Of a DNA stretch of 24,473 nucleotides, positions 16,104 through 21,906 are shown piece by piece. The notes beneath the pieces are model-generated. The model saw nothing but the letters and a program-made list of their open reading frames with translations, was not told the DNA's origin and did no database searches. Within the stretch, counting starts at the first letter, position 1, and each line of letters starts with the position of its first letter. Position numbers and translations under genes: made by a program. The DNA comes from a virus, in IMG/VR virus record IMGVR_UViG_3300042465_002787, positions 1 to 24,473 of that record; one strand, written 5' to 3'.

Positions 16104-16909
16104 TGTACTACGGTTTAATAAATAGCATGAATAGGGCGGTCGTATCTAGTTACACCGCACGTACAACCGCTTTCGCAACAGCAACAGGAATTACTGACAC
16201 TACTATCTTAGGAGCTTTAAACACTTTTGATTTAGGTTTGATCTCAAATGGTTTAGACACTAAAATTAGAGCTTTATATCCGTTCGTGGGTGGTTCTGCT
16301 AGTACCCACAAGTACAACTTTATGGATTCTAGGGATTTAGACGTGGCTTATAGGCTTCAGTTTAATGGGGGGTGGACACATAGTTCTAATGGTGTTTTAA
16401 CAAATGGGGCGAATACTTATGCCGATACTTATTGCAATGTCATAGGCACAAAAAATAATAACCATTTATCTCTATATATTAAAACAAATGTAGATGAAGT
16501 TTCTGCTGATATAGGTATAACTGGAAATGTTGGAGGTTCTGGTTGTCCACACGATATTGAGCCTAGAATTAGTAATACTTGTTATTTTACAAACTTTGTA
16601 GGTTCAGGACATATATCATTTACGAACACTGACTCAAGAGGATTTTACATTAATACAAGACTTTCATCTATTCATAAAGGTTATAAGAATAACACTTTAA
16701 TAGGTACAAATACAACTCCCGCTACTGACGATTATAACGGTTCAATTTCTATTGGAGCAAGATGGAATAGTCAGATAAGTGTTCCTCAATTCTACTCTAG
16801 TAAACAATTTGCTTTCGCTTCAGTTGGAACGGGACTTTCAGATTCAGAAGCAAGTACATTCTATAATTTAGTTCAAGCAATGGAAACAACTTTATCTCGT
16901 CAAGTATGA
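16103..16909 (+). CDS. Putative lectin-like fibre tip or adhesion protein
   Basis: A 268-residue protein. An N-terminal helix leads into ALYPFVGGSASTHKYNFMDS, then a beta-sandwich with RLQFNGGWTHSSNGVLTNG and GFYINTRLSSIHKGYKNNT, ending in LSDSEASTFYNLVQAMETTL then SRQV. The final helix (LSDSEASxFYxxVQxxxTxLxRQV) follows laminin-G/concanavalin-like beta sandwiches in phage fibre and glycan-binding proteins of Bacteroidota. Coupled to the fibre gene before it and to a small partner gene after it, it probably binds host surface glycans. Family assignment by pattern only. Confidence 0.6.
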   Translation: MYYGLINSMNRAVVSSYTARTTAFATATGITDTTILGALNTFDLGLISNGLDTKIRALYPFVGGSASTHKYNFMDSRDLDVAYRLQFNGGWTHSSNGVLTNGANTYADTYCNVIGTKNNNHLSLYIKTNVDEVSADIGITGNVGGSGCPHDIEPRISNTCYFTNFVGSGHISFTNTDSRGFYINTRLSSIHKGYKNNTLIGTNTTPATDDYNGSISIGARWNSQISVPQFYSSKQFAFASVGTGLSDSEASTFYNLVQAMETTLSRQV

Positions 16910-17142
16910 TAGCAATTATAACAACAGAACAGAAAAATATTTTAGTAGGAAAACAATTTGAAACGGATAGTTTTTTCAATCCAATAGAGGATGTAAACTT
17001 GAATTTCGTAATTTCAGAAATTGAGTATTACTATTGTCTAGGTCTATGGTATTTAGACGAATGCCCGACAGAACTAATTTTCATTAAAGACTTATCTTTG
17101 AGTATTTACGAACCAAAAATAGTTGAAAATCCTTTAATGTAA
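16906..17142 (+). CDS. Small fibre-associated protein
   Basis: A 78-residue protein overlapping the lectin-like gene by ATGA and the GAF-like gene by TAATG. The segment FFNPIEDVNLNFVISEIEY resembles small proteins found behind fibre genes in Bacteroidota phages (xxPIxDxxxNxxIS), where an assembly or chaperone role is plausible. It is acidic and has no membrane segment. Function is inferred only from position. Confidence 0.5.
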   Translation: MIAIITTEQKNILVGKQFETDSFFNPIEDVNLNFVISEIEYYYCLGLWYLDECPTELIFIKDLSLSIYEPKIVENPLM

Positions 17143-17756
17143 TGAACCAAATTAAGTTAATACTTGCCGAATTACGCAAAATGAAAAATATAGCACTAAT
17201 CCTTCTATTCGTGGGGTTAGTGCTTTATTCATATCAACCCTTAATAAGTAAGGTAGTTGAAAAAAAGATTGAAGAAAAAGACCCTATTAAAGAGGATGTA
17301 ACGAATAACGTACTAATTCAGCAAATGCTAAACAATTTAATGTTTAAATACAAAGCTGATAGGGCATATATATTTCAATTTAGCAATAGCGTTATGTATT
17401 ATGATAATACTCATAGAAATCACACTTCGATGTCGTTTGAAGTTTGTGCAAATGGTATAAGTTATGAAGGCCAAAACTTGCAAAATTTACCAGTTTCTTT
17501 ATTTCCTAACTTTCTTCAGTTAGTTATGTTGGATAGAATGATATATAGTGATATTAAAGATATTAAAGAAACGAGTACATATATAGCACTTAATAGACAA
17601 GGAATAAAGAGCGTGTATATAGCCCCTTATTTTAAAGATGGTAAATTCGTGGCTTATTTGGGCTTAGATTTTGTAAGGAATAATAATAATTGTAACTTTG
17701 ATTATAAAGAATTTAAGAATTTAACTAATGAAATAGGTAATATTTTAGTACAATAA
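17142..17756 (+). CDS. Membrane-anchored GAF-like protein in lysis region
   Basis: A 204-residue protein. A basic N-terminus is followed by one hydrophobic segment at about residues 16-33 (NIALILLFVGLVLYSYQP). After a charged linker a soluble domain runs from about 58 to 203: KADRAYIFQFSNSVMYYDNT, HRNHTSMSFE, NLPVSLFPNF, then QGIKSVYIAPYFKDGKFVAY and LGLDFVR. The R-x-Y-I-F-x-F helix start and the GIKSxYIAPYF....GxFVAYLG strands strongly recall a GAF or GAF/PAS fold with a small-ligand pocket. It lies between the fibre genes and the holin and endolysin genes. Phage GAF-like proteins of this type exist in other tailed phages, but their role is unclear; timing of lysis or superinfection control are possible. 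Confidence 0.65.
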   Translation: MNQIKLILAELRKMKNIALILLFVGLVLYSYQPLISKVVEKKIEEKDPIKEDVTNNVLIQQMLNNLMFKYKADRAYIFQFSNSVMYYDNTHRNHTSMSFEVCANGISYEGQNLQNLPVSLFPNFLQLVMLDRMIYSDIKDIKETSTYIALNRQGIKSVYIAPYFKDGKFVAYLGLDFVRNNNNCNFDYKEFKNLTNEIGNILVQ

Positions 17757-17769
17757 TCAATACAATAAT

Positions 17770-17958
17770 ATGAGAGAACTTAAAAAAAGATGGAATGCAG
17801 ACACACCGATGTTTTTCAAGAAGGTAATAAATTTTGGAATAATAGTTGGAATAATTGGAACGGGTTTAATTACTTTACCTGCAACTGCAACAATAGGAGC
17901 AGCCCTTATAACTATAGGAGCTACAGCAACGGCAATAAGTAAATTAACTAAGATATAA
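17770..17958 (+). CDS. Putative holin
   Basis: A 62-residue protein with a basic, charged N-terminus (MRELKKRWNADTPMFFKK) and two hydrophobic stretches, NFGIIVGIIGTGLITLPA and TIGAALITIGATATAI, separated by a short turn, then a small basic end. The size, two transmembrane helices, Gly/Ala/Thr-rich segments and position just before the endolysin (TAATG overlap) fit a holin that opens the inner membrane. No sequence signature proves this. It follows the GAF-like gene by 13 bp. Confidence 0.65.
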   Translation: MRELKKRWNADTPMFFKKVINFGIIVGIIGTGLITLPATATIGAALITIGATATAISKLTKI

Positions 17959-18422
17959 TGGATTTAATAACTATCGGAAGAATCAAAACAGCTCATCCAA
18001 AGTTAAGAGATGAACTAGAAAAAGATTATATTGAATGTAATAATTTACTACCTAAAGGCATTAGATTGCGTTTTGCGTACGTTTATAGAAGTGTAGAAGA
18101 ACAAAACAAGCTATTTGCTCAAAGACCTAAAGTAACTAACGCACGTGGTGGTCAATCAATACATAATTACGGTTTTGCTTTTGATATTGTTATTTTAAAA
18201 GACAAAGATAATAACGGAACATTTGAAACGGCTTCATTTGATATAGATGAACATTGGATTAAAGTGGTTAAGTTTTTTAAAGCAAAAGGTTGGACTTGGG
18301 GAGGTGATTGGAAGTCATTTAAAGATGCACCACACTTTGAGAAAACTTTCGGTCATACGTGGCAAACATTGAGTAAAAAAGAAATAATGATTAATAACGG
18401 GTTGAGATATCCAATTATTTAA
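17958..18422 (+). CDS. Endolysin, M15-type L,D / D,D peptidase
   Basis: A 154-residue protein with the M15 metallopeptidase signature. SIHNYGFAFDI holds the zinc ligands His69 and Asp76, and WGGDWKSFKDAPHFE holds probable catalytic Asp123 and the third zinc ligand His126. The N-terminal YRSVEEQNKLFAQRP is the usual substrate-side helix. It would cut the peptide part of peptidoglycan, as T5 endolysin and Ply500 do. No signal peptide is present, so the upstream holin-like protein is probably required for release. There is no cell-wall-binding domain, as expected for a phage of a Gram-negative host. A terminator follows about 45 bp later, closing the late operon. Confidence 0.92.
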   Translation: MDLITIGRIKTAHPKLRDELEKDYIECNNLLPKGIRLRFAYVYRSVEEQNKLFAQRPKVTNARGGQSIHNYGFAFDIVILKDKDNNGTFETASFDIDEHWIKVVKFFKAKGWTWGGDWKSFKDAPHFEKTFGHTWQTLSKKEIMINNGLRYPII

Positions 18423-18467
18423 CTATCTTTATAATTCATAATTTAGTTTTTTAGGTTAATAGTTTAG

Positions 18468-18501
18468 AAGTGAGGTACTTAATAATATCTCACTTTTTTT
18501 T
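18468..18501 (+). terminator. Intrinsic terminator after endolysin
   Basis: AAGTGAG (18468-18474) and CTCACTT (18489-18495) pair around a 14 nt loop and continue into T residues 18494-18501. It separates the late operon from the early promoter at 18526. Confidence 0.75.
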
Positions 18502-18525
18502 ATTTAAAATAATTTAAATTTACTG

Positions 18526-18555
18526 TTGTATATTAAAAAAGAATATGTATATTTG
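18526..18555 (+). promoter_or_regulatory. Early promoter P1 (Bacteroidota type)
   Basis: TTG at 18526-18528 and TATATTTG at 18548-18555 are separated by 19 nt, matching the TTG/TAnnTTTG promoter of Bacteroidota. It lies 29 bp upstream of ATG 18585. The 12-mer TTGTATATTAAA here recurs exactly at 21966, at the second early promoter. Confidence 0.8.
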
Positions 18556-18584
18556 TCGAAGTATTAACTAAAAACAAATTAATT

Positions 18585-18779
18585 ATGAAAGCATTTATTA
18601 AGTATCGAGATTTAAACATGGAATGTACAATCTCAAACCGTTCAATCCAATTTGGAGAAGAAGAAATTGAGGACGATTTCAGCATAGGTAAAGTAACATT
18701 AGAAGATTCAGAAACTTGTATCATGGAATTGTTAGACATGGACGAGGTGAGAGATTTAATTATTAACTATTTAGGATAA
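18585..18779 (+). CDS. Small acidic early protein, hypothetical
   Basis: A 64-residue protein, strongly acidic in its second half (EEEIEDDFS and METD-like ends). It is the first gene of the P1 operon, with leader ACTAAAAACAA about 8 bp before ATG. No membrane segment or recognised motif is visible. First-gene position and strong promoter suggest an early phage product such as an anti-host or DNA-mimic protein, but that is speculation. Not recognised. Confidence 0.6.
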   Translation: MKAFIKYRDLNMECTISNRSIQFGEEEIEDDFSIGKVTLEDSETCIMELLDMDEVRDLIINYLG

Positions 18780-18785
18780 AATATT

Positions 18786-19298
18786 ATGAAAATTTACGCA
18801 AAAATACACGAGGCAAAAAAAGAAATTGGAGTTGTAAAGAAGAACGCTAAAAACCCGCATTTCAAAAATACTTATGCAGATTTAAATGCTTTAATTGAAG
18901 CAGTTGAGCCAATACTACTAGAAAAAGGTTTGATAATGTTACAGCCTATTAAAGACGGTAAAGTATTCACACAGATAATCGACATTGATACATTTGAAAT
19001 GGTAGAAAGTGCAATTGATTTAAGTCCTAATTTAACTGCACAGGCTTTGGGTAGTCAAGTGACCTACTACCGTCGTTACACGTTGCAAAGTCTGATGAGC
19101 CTTCAATCTGATGACGATGATGGTCATAGAGCAAGCACACCACAGCCAATAGTTAAAGAAGTTTTACAAGTTGGTTCTAGTAATTTTGTTCGTTGCATAG
19201 ATGCACTTAAAGAAGGAAAAGGTACACTAGAACAAATCAAAGCAAAATACAATGTAAGTGTAGAAGTAGAACAAGTATTAATAGAAAAAAGCAAATAA
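18786..19298 (+). CDS. erf: ERF-type single-strand annealing recombinase
   Basis: A 170-residue protein. The N-terminus KIHEAKKEIGVVKKNAKN and YADLNALIEAVEPILLEKGL match the ERF N-terminal domain, and TAQALGSQVTYYRRYTL (about residues 84-100) is its core signature, followed by the acidic DDDDGHRA at 109-116. ERF proteins form rings on ssDNA and anneal homologous strands; they act in phage recombination and genome circularisation. The length is short because the C-terminal domain is only about 50 residues. It lies 1 bp before the next gene in a P1-driven operon with a DUF3127-type ssDNA-binding protein, a natural partner. Confidence 0.85.
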   Translation: MKIYAKIHEAKKEIGVVKKNAKNPHFKNTYADLNALIEAVEPILLEKGLIMLQPIKDGKVFTQIIDIDTFEMVESAIDLSPNLTAQALGSQVTYYRRYTLQSLMSLQSDDDDGHRASTPQPIVKEVLQVGSSNFVRCIDALKEGKGTLEQIKAKYNVSVEVEQVLIEKSK

Positions 19299-19299
19299 G

Positions 19300-19740
19300 A
19301 TGGAAAATTTACAAAGACAAAGCGTACAAGAAGTAACTAGAACAACGCTACAGGATTACTTTGGAATACTTACAGAAATGGTAAGGAATGGGGAGTTAAG
19401 TGCTTTAGAATTGTACGGAAAAGCAAAAGAGATTGAAGACCTAGCACAGAAAGTTAAGATTGAAGTACAAATGTTAGCTATCGAAGAAAGTGATAACTAT
19501 ACGGAAAAGAGTTTTGGATTAGGTAACTTTAAATTCACGAAAGTAGAAGGTCGTAGAATCATTGACTATTCAGACATTGAGGAGTGGAAAATTGCAAAAG
19601 ATAACCTTAAAGAAATTGAAGAAAAATATAAACAAGTAGCACTTTCAAAAGTTAGCAGCTTAGACGAATCTACAGGAGAGGTTCTACAAAGACCTATAAT
19701 TACATTCGGGAAAAGTTCAATTATAGTTAAAAATGTTTAA
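19300..19740 (+). CDS. Helical protein of the recombination operon, hypothetical
   Basis: A 146-residue protein, mostly helical with a heptad-like stretch (ELSALELYGKAKEIEDLAQK and ALEDNLKEIEEKY-like). Near the C-terminus DESTGEVLQRPIITFGKSSI forms short strands. It starts directly after the ERF stop, so it is cotranslated. Similar-sized helical partners of annealing proteins occur in several phages, some acting as nuclease inhibitors or loaders, but the sequence does not show which. The stop overlaps a small downstream frame at 19733. Not recognised. Confidence 0.6.
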   Translation: MENLQRQSVQEVTRTTLQDYFGILTEMVRNGELSALELYGKAKEIEDLAQKVKIEVQMLAIEESDNYTEKSFGLGNFKFTKVEGRRIIDYSDIEEWKIAKDNLKEIEEKYKQVALSKVSSLDESTGEVLQRPIITFGKSSIIVKNV

Positions 19741-19909
19741 AGTATTATTGCCTTGTATCGGAATTGTGTTAATATTGCAGTTCCGACATAAAAAAGAAAG
19801 TAAAAACTATCGAATAAATGAACGTAAAGAATCATTTTATATTGATACAAATGGAACAATAGAGGAGTATATTAACAAACAAATAAATAATAACAGGTAT
19901 GAACATTGA
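19733..19909 (+). CDS. Short membrane protein, hypothetical
   Basis: A 58-residue frame whose ATG lies 6 bp before the stop of the preceding gene and whose stop overlaps the start of the ssDNA-binding gene. The N-terminus is one hydrophobic helix, MFKVLLPCIGIVLILQF, followed by a basic then mixed charged tail ending RYEH. Tight overlap on both sides supports real translation. It could anchor the recombination complex at the membrane or simply be an accessory peptide. Function unknown. Confidence 0.5.
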   Translation: MFKVLLPCIGIVLILQFRHKKESKNYRINERKESFYIDTNGTIEEYINKQINNNRYEH

Positions 19910-20228
19910 AATCAAAGGAAGAATCGTAGGAATAAACGAGACAATCGTAGTAAGTGACAATTTCTCAAAAAGAGAGTTTAAAGTGGTAACAAATGAAACT
20001 TATCCTAACACTTATAAGGTGCAAGTAACTAAAGACAAATGTGCTTTATTGGACAAGTTCAAAGTTAACGACGAGGTTAATGTAAGTTGTAATTTAAACG
20101 GTAAAGACTGGACTAATCCAACTACTCAAATTATAAGCAACTTCCTAACATTGGATTGTTGGAAAATAGAACAAAATGTAAATGAGGTTAAAGTTGATAA
20201 TACAATACTTGAAGAGCCACCATTTTGA
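19899..20228 (+). CDS. DUF3127-type OB-fold ssDNA-binding protein
   Basis: A 109-residue protein. IEIKGRIVGINETIVVSDNF, then SKREFKVVTNETYPNTYKVQ and VNVSCNLNGKDWTNP follow the DUF3127 pattern, a Bacteroidota OB-fold family resembling SSB. The last residues, LEEPPF, form the acidic, aromatic-ended tail that SSBs use to recruit partners. It would cover phage ssDNA during replication or recombination and assist the ERF-like protein three genes upstream. The start follows TATG in overlap with the preceding small gene. No catalytic residues are expected. Confidence 0.8.
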   Translation: MNIEIKGRIVGINETIVVSDNFSKREFKVVTNETYPNTYKVQVTKDKCALLDKFKVNDEVNVSCNLNGKDWTNPTTQIISNFLTLDCWKIEQNVNEVKVDNTILEEPPF

Positions 20229-20440
20229 AATTATTAGTTAATAAGTCAATGTGTGACGAGGTTAGAAATAGCTTCGTTACACTTGAATTTCAACAAAGAA
20301 TAATAGTAGGGTTGAAATCAAAATCACCGTTAAGGGATAAAGTTTTAGAAAGTATAAATCGAGTGACTTACAACAAGTTTATCATTTATAAAATGCCAGT
20401 TAGTGAGAAAGTATTAAATGTATTTAAATCTTTCGTATAA
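20225..20440 (+). CDS. Small hypothetical protein at operon end
   Basis: A 71-residue frame beginning with TTG at 20225, overlapping the previous stop as TTGA; an internal ATG at 20249 would shorten it by 8 residues. The sequence includes FQQRIIVGLKSKSPLRDKVL, a likely amphipathic helix, and has no membrane segment. Its stop TAA lies inside the TATAAC of the first cassette boundary element, so this is probably the last ordinary phage gene before the cassette block. No family recognised. Confidence 0.5.
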   Translation: MKLLVNKSMCDEVRNSFVTLEFQQRIIVGLKSKSPLRDKVLESINRVTYNKFIIYKMPVSEKVLNVFKSFV

Positions 20441-20464
20441 CGGCTTGCTTATGCGTTGTTAGCA
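20435..20464 (+). repeat. Left boundary, attC-like element
   Basis: GTATAAC (20435-20441) resembles an R'' box and GTTAGCA (20458-20464) an R' box. Only 16 bp separate them, too short for a complete attC fold. TTATGC (20449-20454) is repeated inverted as GCATAA at 20477-20482, and GTTG/CAAC around the R' box also pairs, so a short hairpin is possible. Interpreted as a degenerate or truncated cassette boundary. Confidence 0.4.
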
Positions 20465-20531
20465 ACTGCTGTGAGTGCATAACCTACAATATTAATAAAA
20501 CCCTTTCGGTAAAGGTCAACCGAGTATAGTT

Positions 20532-20678
20532 ATGAGTGAGAAAAATCAATTTATTATTATTATGTTTGTCGGAATAATAATTTCTATATTCTTATTTATT
20601 ATGTTTCATAAGCATATTCAATCATCAGGAAATATTAGTTCCAAAAAGTTGAAGGATAAAACCAAAAAGGATAAATGA
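20532..20678 (+). CDS. Cassette gene: small membrane protein
   Basis: A 48-residue frame from ATG 20532 to TGA. After MSEKNQ comes one hydrophobic helix, FIIIMFVGIIISIFLFIMF, and then a basic tail with KKLKDKTKKDK, so the topology is probably N-out or N-in with the basic end in the cytoplasm. No promoter is seen; it follows the left boundary element by about 70 bp. It is too short for family recognition. Many integron cassettes encode such orphan membrane peptides; some give defence or toxin functions, but nothing here proves it. Confidence 0.5.
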   Translation: MSEKNQFIIIMFVGIIISIFLFIMFHKHIQSSGNISSKKLKDKTKKDK

Positions 20679-20687
20679 TAAATTAAT

Positions 20688-20801
20688 ATGAACGGAAGAA
20701 GATTATATAGAGAGTATGCACAGAGTAAAGGTAGAGAAGCGAAGGAATTTGTAAAGATTGAAGAAGATTGGATTATACGCAGTATACCAAATGGCACATA
20801 A
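20688..20801 (+). CDS. Cassette gene: very short basic protein
   Basis: A 37-residue frame, MNGRRLYREYAQSKGREAKE onward, ending in RSIPNGT with the stop TAA lying inside the R'' box of attC-like site 2. It is mostly helical and charged. A start 9 bp after the previous stop suggests both are read from one message within the same cassette. It may be a real short gene or a decayed remnant; no homology is recognisable. Confidence 0.4.
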   Translation: MNGRRLYREYAQSKGREAKEFVKIEEDWIIRSIPNGT

Positions 20802-20886
20802 CGTTTTGCAAGTAAGCGATGGTGCTTACGATAAATAAATTATTAACCGAGAATGTTTCTGCACTATTGCTTACTTGCTGTTAGGT
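20796..20886 (+). repeat. attC-like site 2
   Basis: R'' is ACATAAC at 20796-20802 and R' is GTTAGGT at 20880-20886, 91 bp in total. Inner arms GCAAGTAAGC (20808-20817) and GCTTACTTGC (20869-20878) are perfect complements; GATGGTGC (20818-20825) and GCACTATT (20861-20868) continue the stem with 6 of 8 matches. Spacers are unequal (5 nt against 1 nt), which is less usual than in class 1 sites. The recombination point expected from integron rules is between G20880 and T20881. Confidence 0.65.
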
Positions 20887-20913
20887 GCAGTGCTTCTCAC
20901 AAATTGAAACAAA

Positions 20914-21090
20914 ATGAACAAAATATTGATATGTGTATTATTGCAAATTGTTCTTTTCATACCATTCTATTTGATTTGGAGGAATGATTGCAAAACAATA
21001 GGTAAAGACAACTTAGCAGTAAGTTTACAAGAACGATTTTTGTATTGGCTTATATTTTGTCCAATTTGGTTGGCAGGTGTCTTGGATTAG
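20914..21090 (+). CDS. Cassette gene: two-helix membrane protein
   Basis: A 58-residue frame from ATG 20914 to TAG. Two hydrophobic segments are visible: ILICVLLQIVLFIPFYLIW at the N-terminus and RFLYWLIFCPIWLAGVL at the C-terminus, joined by a charged loop with RNDCKTIGKDN. The unit starts GTTAGGTGCAGTGC (20880) and its 3' end GCATTGCACCTAAC (21090-21103) is its complement in 13 of 14 positions. This is the clearest cassette in the block. The product probably sits in the inner membrane; function unknown. Confidence 0.6.
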   Translation: MNKILICVLLQIVLFIPFYLIWRNDCKTIGKDNLAVSLQERFLYWLIFCPIWLAGVLD

Positions 21091-21096
21091 CATTGC

Positions 21097-21173
21097 ACCT
21101 AACGTTTTGCAACTAACCGATGAGCTGTAGCAAACACAGTACTTTTCATCTTATTGGTTAATTGCTGTTAGCA
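21097..21173 (+). repeat. attC-like site 3
   Basis: R'' is ACCTAAC at 21097-21103, a full match to RYYYAAC, and R' is GTTAGCA at 21167-21173. The arms GCAACTAACC (21109-21118) and GGTTAATTGC (21156-21165) pair in 9 of 10 positions, and GATGA (21119-21123) pairs with TCATC (21146-21150). The centre CTGT...ACAG (21125-21139) can form a small loop. The left half is nearly the same as site 2 with coordinated changes in the arms. Confidence 0.65.
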
Positions 21174-21200
21174 CCAGTTTGTAATTTAAACAATAATTTT

Positions 21201-21527
21201 ATGTCAATATACGGAAATAGACAATTTCAAAAGACTGAACAATCAGTTAAACAACAGAAACAAGAAGAACGAAAGAAGAAGTTAATAGGTCAAATTATAC
21301 CTCACAACGGACATTCAATCTTTAAAATAAATGAAGAAACATTAGAAATTTCAGAACCTAAATATATTAAAAAGGCTTGGATATTTAATGGAGAAAACAA
21401 ACCAGAAGTATTAGTAGAAAAAGGTTTCTTTTATGTTTCAGCACTTAACGAAAAGAATGCTTTAAAGAAATATAATCAAGGTCGTAATGGTTCAAAAGAT
21501 ATTTCAGACGCACCTCTCTCGTTATAA
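21201..21527 (+). CDS. Cassette gene: hypothetical soluble protein
   Basis: A 108-residue protein. I chose ATG 21201; an upstream TTG at 21162 would place the start inside attC-like site 3. The N-terminal 30 residues are Gln/Lys/Glu-rich (QKTEQSVKQQKQEERKKK), followed by a small beta-rich domain (LIGQIIPHNGHSIFKINEET and EPKYIKKAWIFNGENKPEVL). The rest is FFYVSALNEKNALKKYNQGR. The unit begins GTTAGCACCA and ends TGGTGCTAAC, mutually complementary. No known family; the soluble domain could be a small DNA- or protein-binding fold. Confidence 0.55.
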   Translation: MSIYGNRQFQKTEQSVKQQKQEERKKKLIGQIIPHNGHSIFKINEETLEISEPKYIKKAWIFNGENKPEVLVEKGFFYVSALNEKNALKKYNQGRNGSKDISDAPLSL

Positions 21528-21529
21528 TT

Positions 21530-21550
21530 GGTGCTAACGGAAAACGGCTA
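21530..21550 (+). repeat. Partial attC-like element 4 (left half only)
   Basis: GGTGCTAAC at 21530-21538 mirrors the R' box at the start of the same unit (21167). It is followed by GGAAAACGGCTA, with no matching right arm before the next gene at 21585. The right half appears deleted or too diverged to see. Confidence 0.45.
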
Positions 21551-21584
21551 CTCGTCAGATTTTTTAACGACTAAATAATATAAA

Positions 21585-21848
21585 ATGACACCAGAAGAAT
21601 TTTTACAACAACTGAATCCTCATAGTAGGGTATTTGATTTAAGTATTGACTATAAATACACAGAAGAACAATTAGTGCTATTCGCTAAATTATACCACGA
21701 AAGCGAGTTAAAAAAATTGCGAGTAACCGATGTTAGCAACCGAAGGGAACTGTTAATTGCCTTTATGGAAAGCTTAACAACAGAGGACTTAACTCAAATT
21801 GAAATTGCAGAATTTGATAATGTTGCGAATAAATTTTTAGGCAATTAA
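21585..21848 (+). CDS. Cassette gene: hypothetical acidic helical protein
   Basis: An 87-residue protein beginning MTPEEFLQQLNPHSRVFDL. It is mostly helical and acidic: QLVLFAKLYHESELKK, RRELLIAFMESLTTEDLTQI and EIAEFDNVANKFLGN. No membrane segment is present. It lies between partial element 4 and the last R'' box at 21851, so it may be the last cassette. The helix content would suit a small binding or antitoxin-like protein, but no family is recognised. Confidence 0.5.
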   Translation: MTPEEFLQQLNPHSRVFDLSIDYKYTEEQLVLFAKLYHESELKKLRVTDVSNRRELLIAFMESLTTEDLTQIEIAEFDNVANKFLGN

Positions 21849-21850
21849 TT

Positions 21851-21890
21851 GTTGCTAACTAGCTGCTACCCGAACAATAGCGTATAAATG
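21851..21890 (+). repeat. Right boundary, attC-like half site
   Basis: GTTGCTAAC (21851-21859) is the exact complement of GTTAGCAAC at the left boundary (20458-20466). Following it, TAGCTGCTA forms a tiny palindrome. CGTATAA at 21881-21887 repeats the sequence at 20434-20440. No full right arm or R' box is seen, so this is a half site marking the right end of the block. Confidence 0.45.
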
Positions 21891-21906
21891 TTGTATATCC
21901 GATATA

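Larger units (their letters stand above)
20435..21890 (+). mobile_element. Integron-like gene cassette block lacking a visible integrase
   Basis: About 1.45 kb of small promoterless frames, all on the + strand, separated by palindromic elements whose ends fit R'' (near RYYYAAC) and R' (near GTTRRRY). Two complete attC-like sites lie at 20796-20886 and 21097-21173, and partial ones at 20435, 21530 and 21851. Starts and ends of two units are complementary to each other, as integron cassettes require. The direct repeat CGTATAA occurs at 20434-20440 and 21881-21887, close to both ends. No tyrosine recombinase is encoded in the window. It sits between an early operon and its terminator. If real, it is an integrase-less cassette cluster in a phage; alternatives are other palindromic repeats. 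Confidence 0.6.

Noticed and set aside
21530-21584. A complete fourth attC site between the third and fourth cassette genes
   Set aside because: Only the R'' box and part of a left arm are visible; no complementary right arm or R' box was found.
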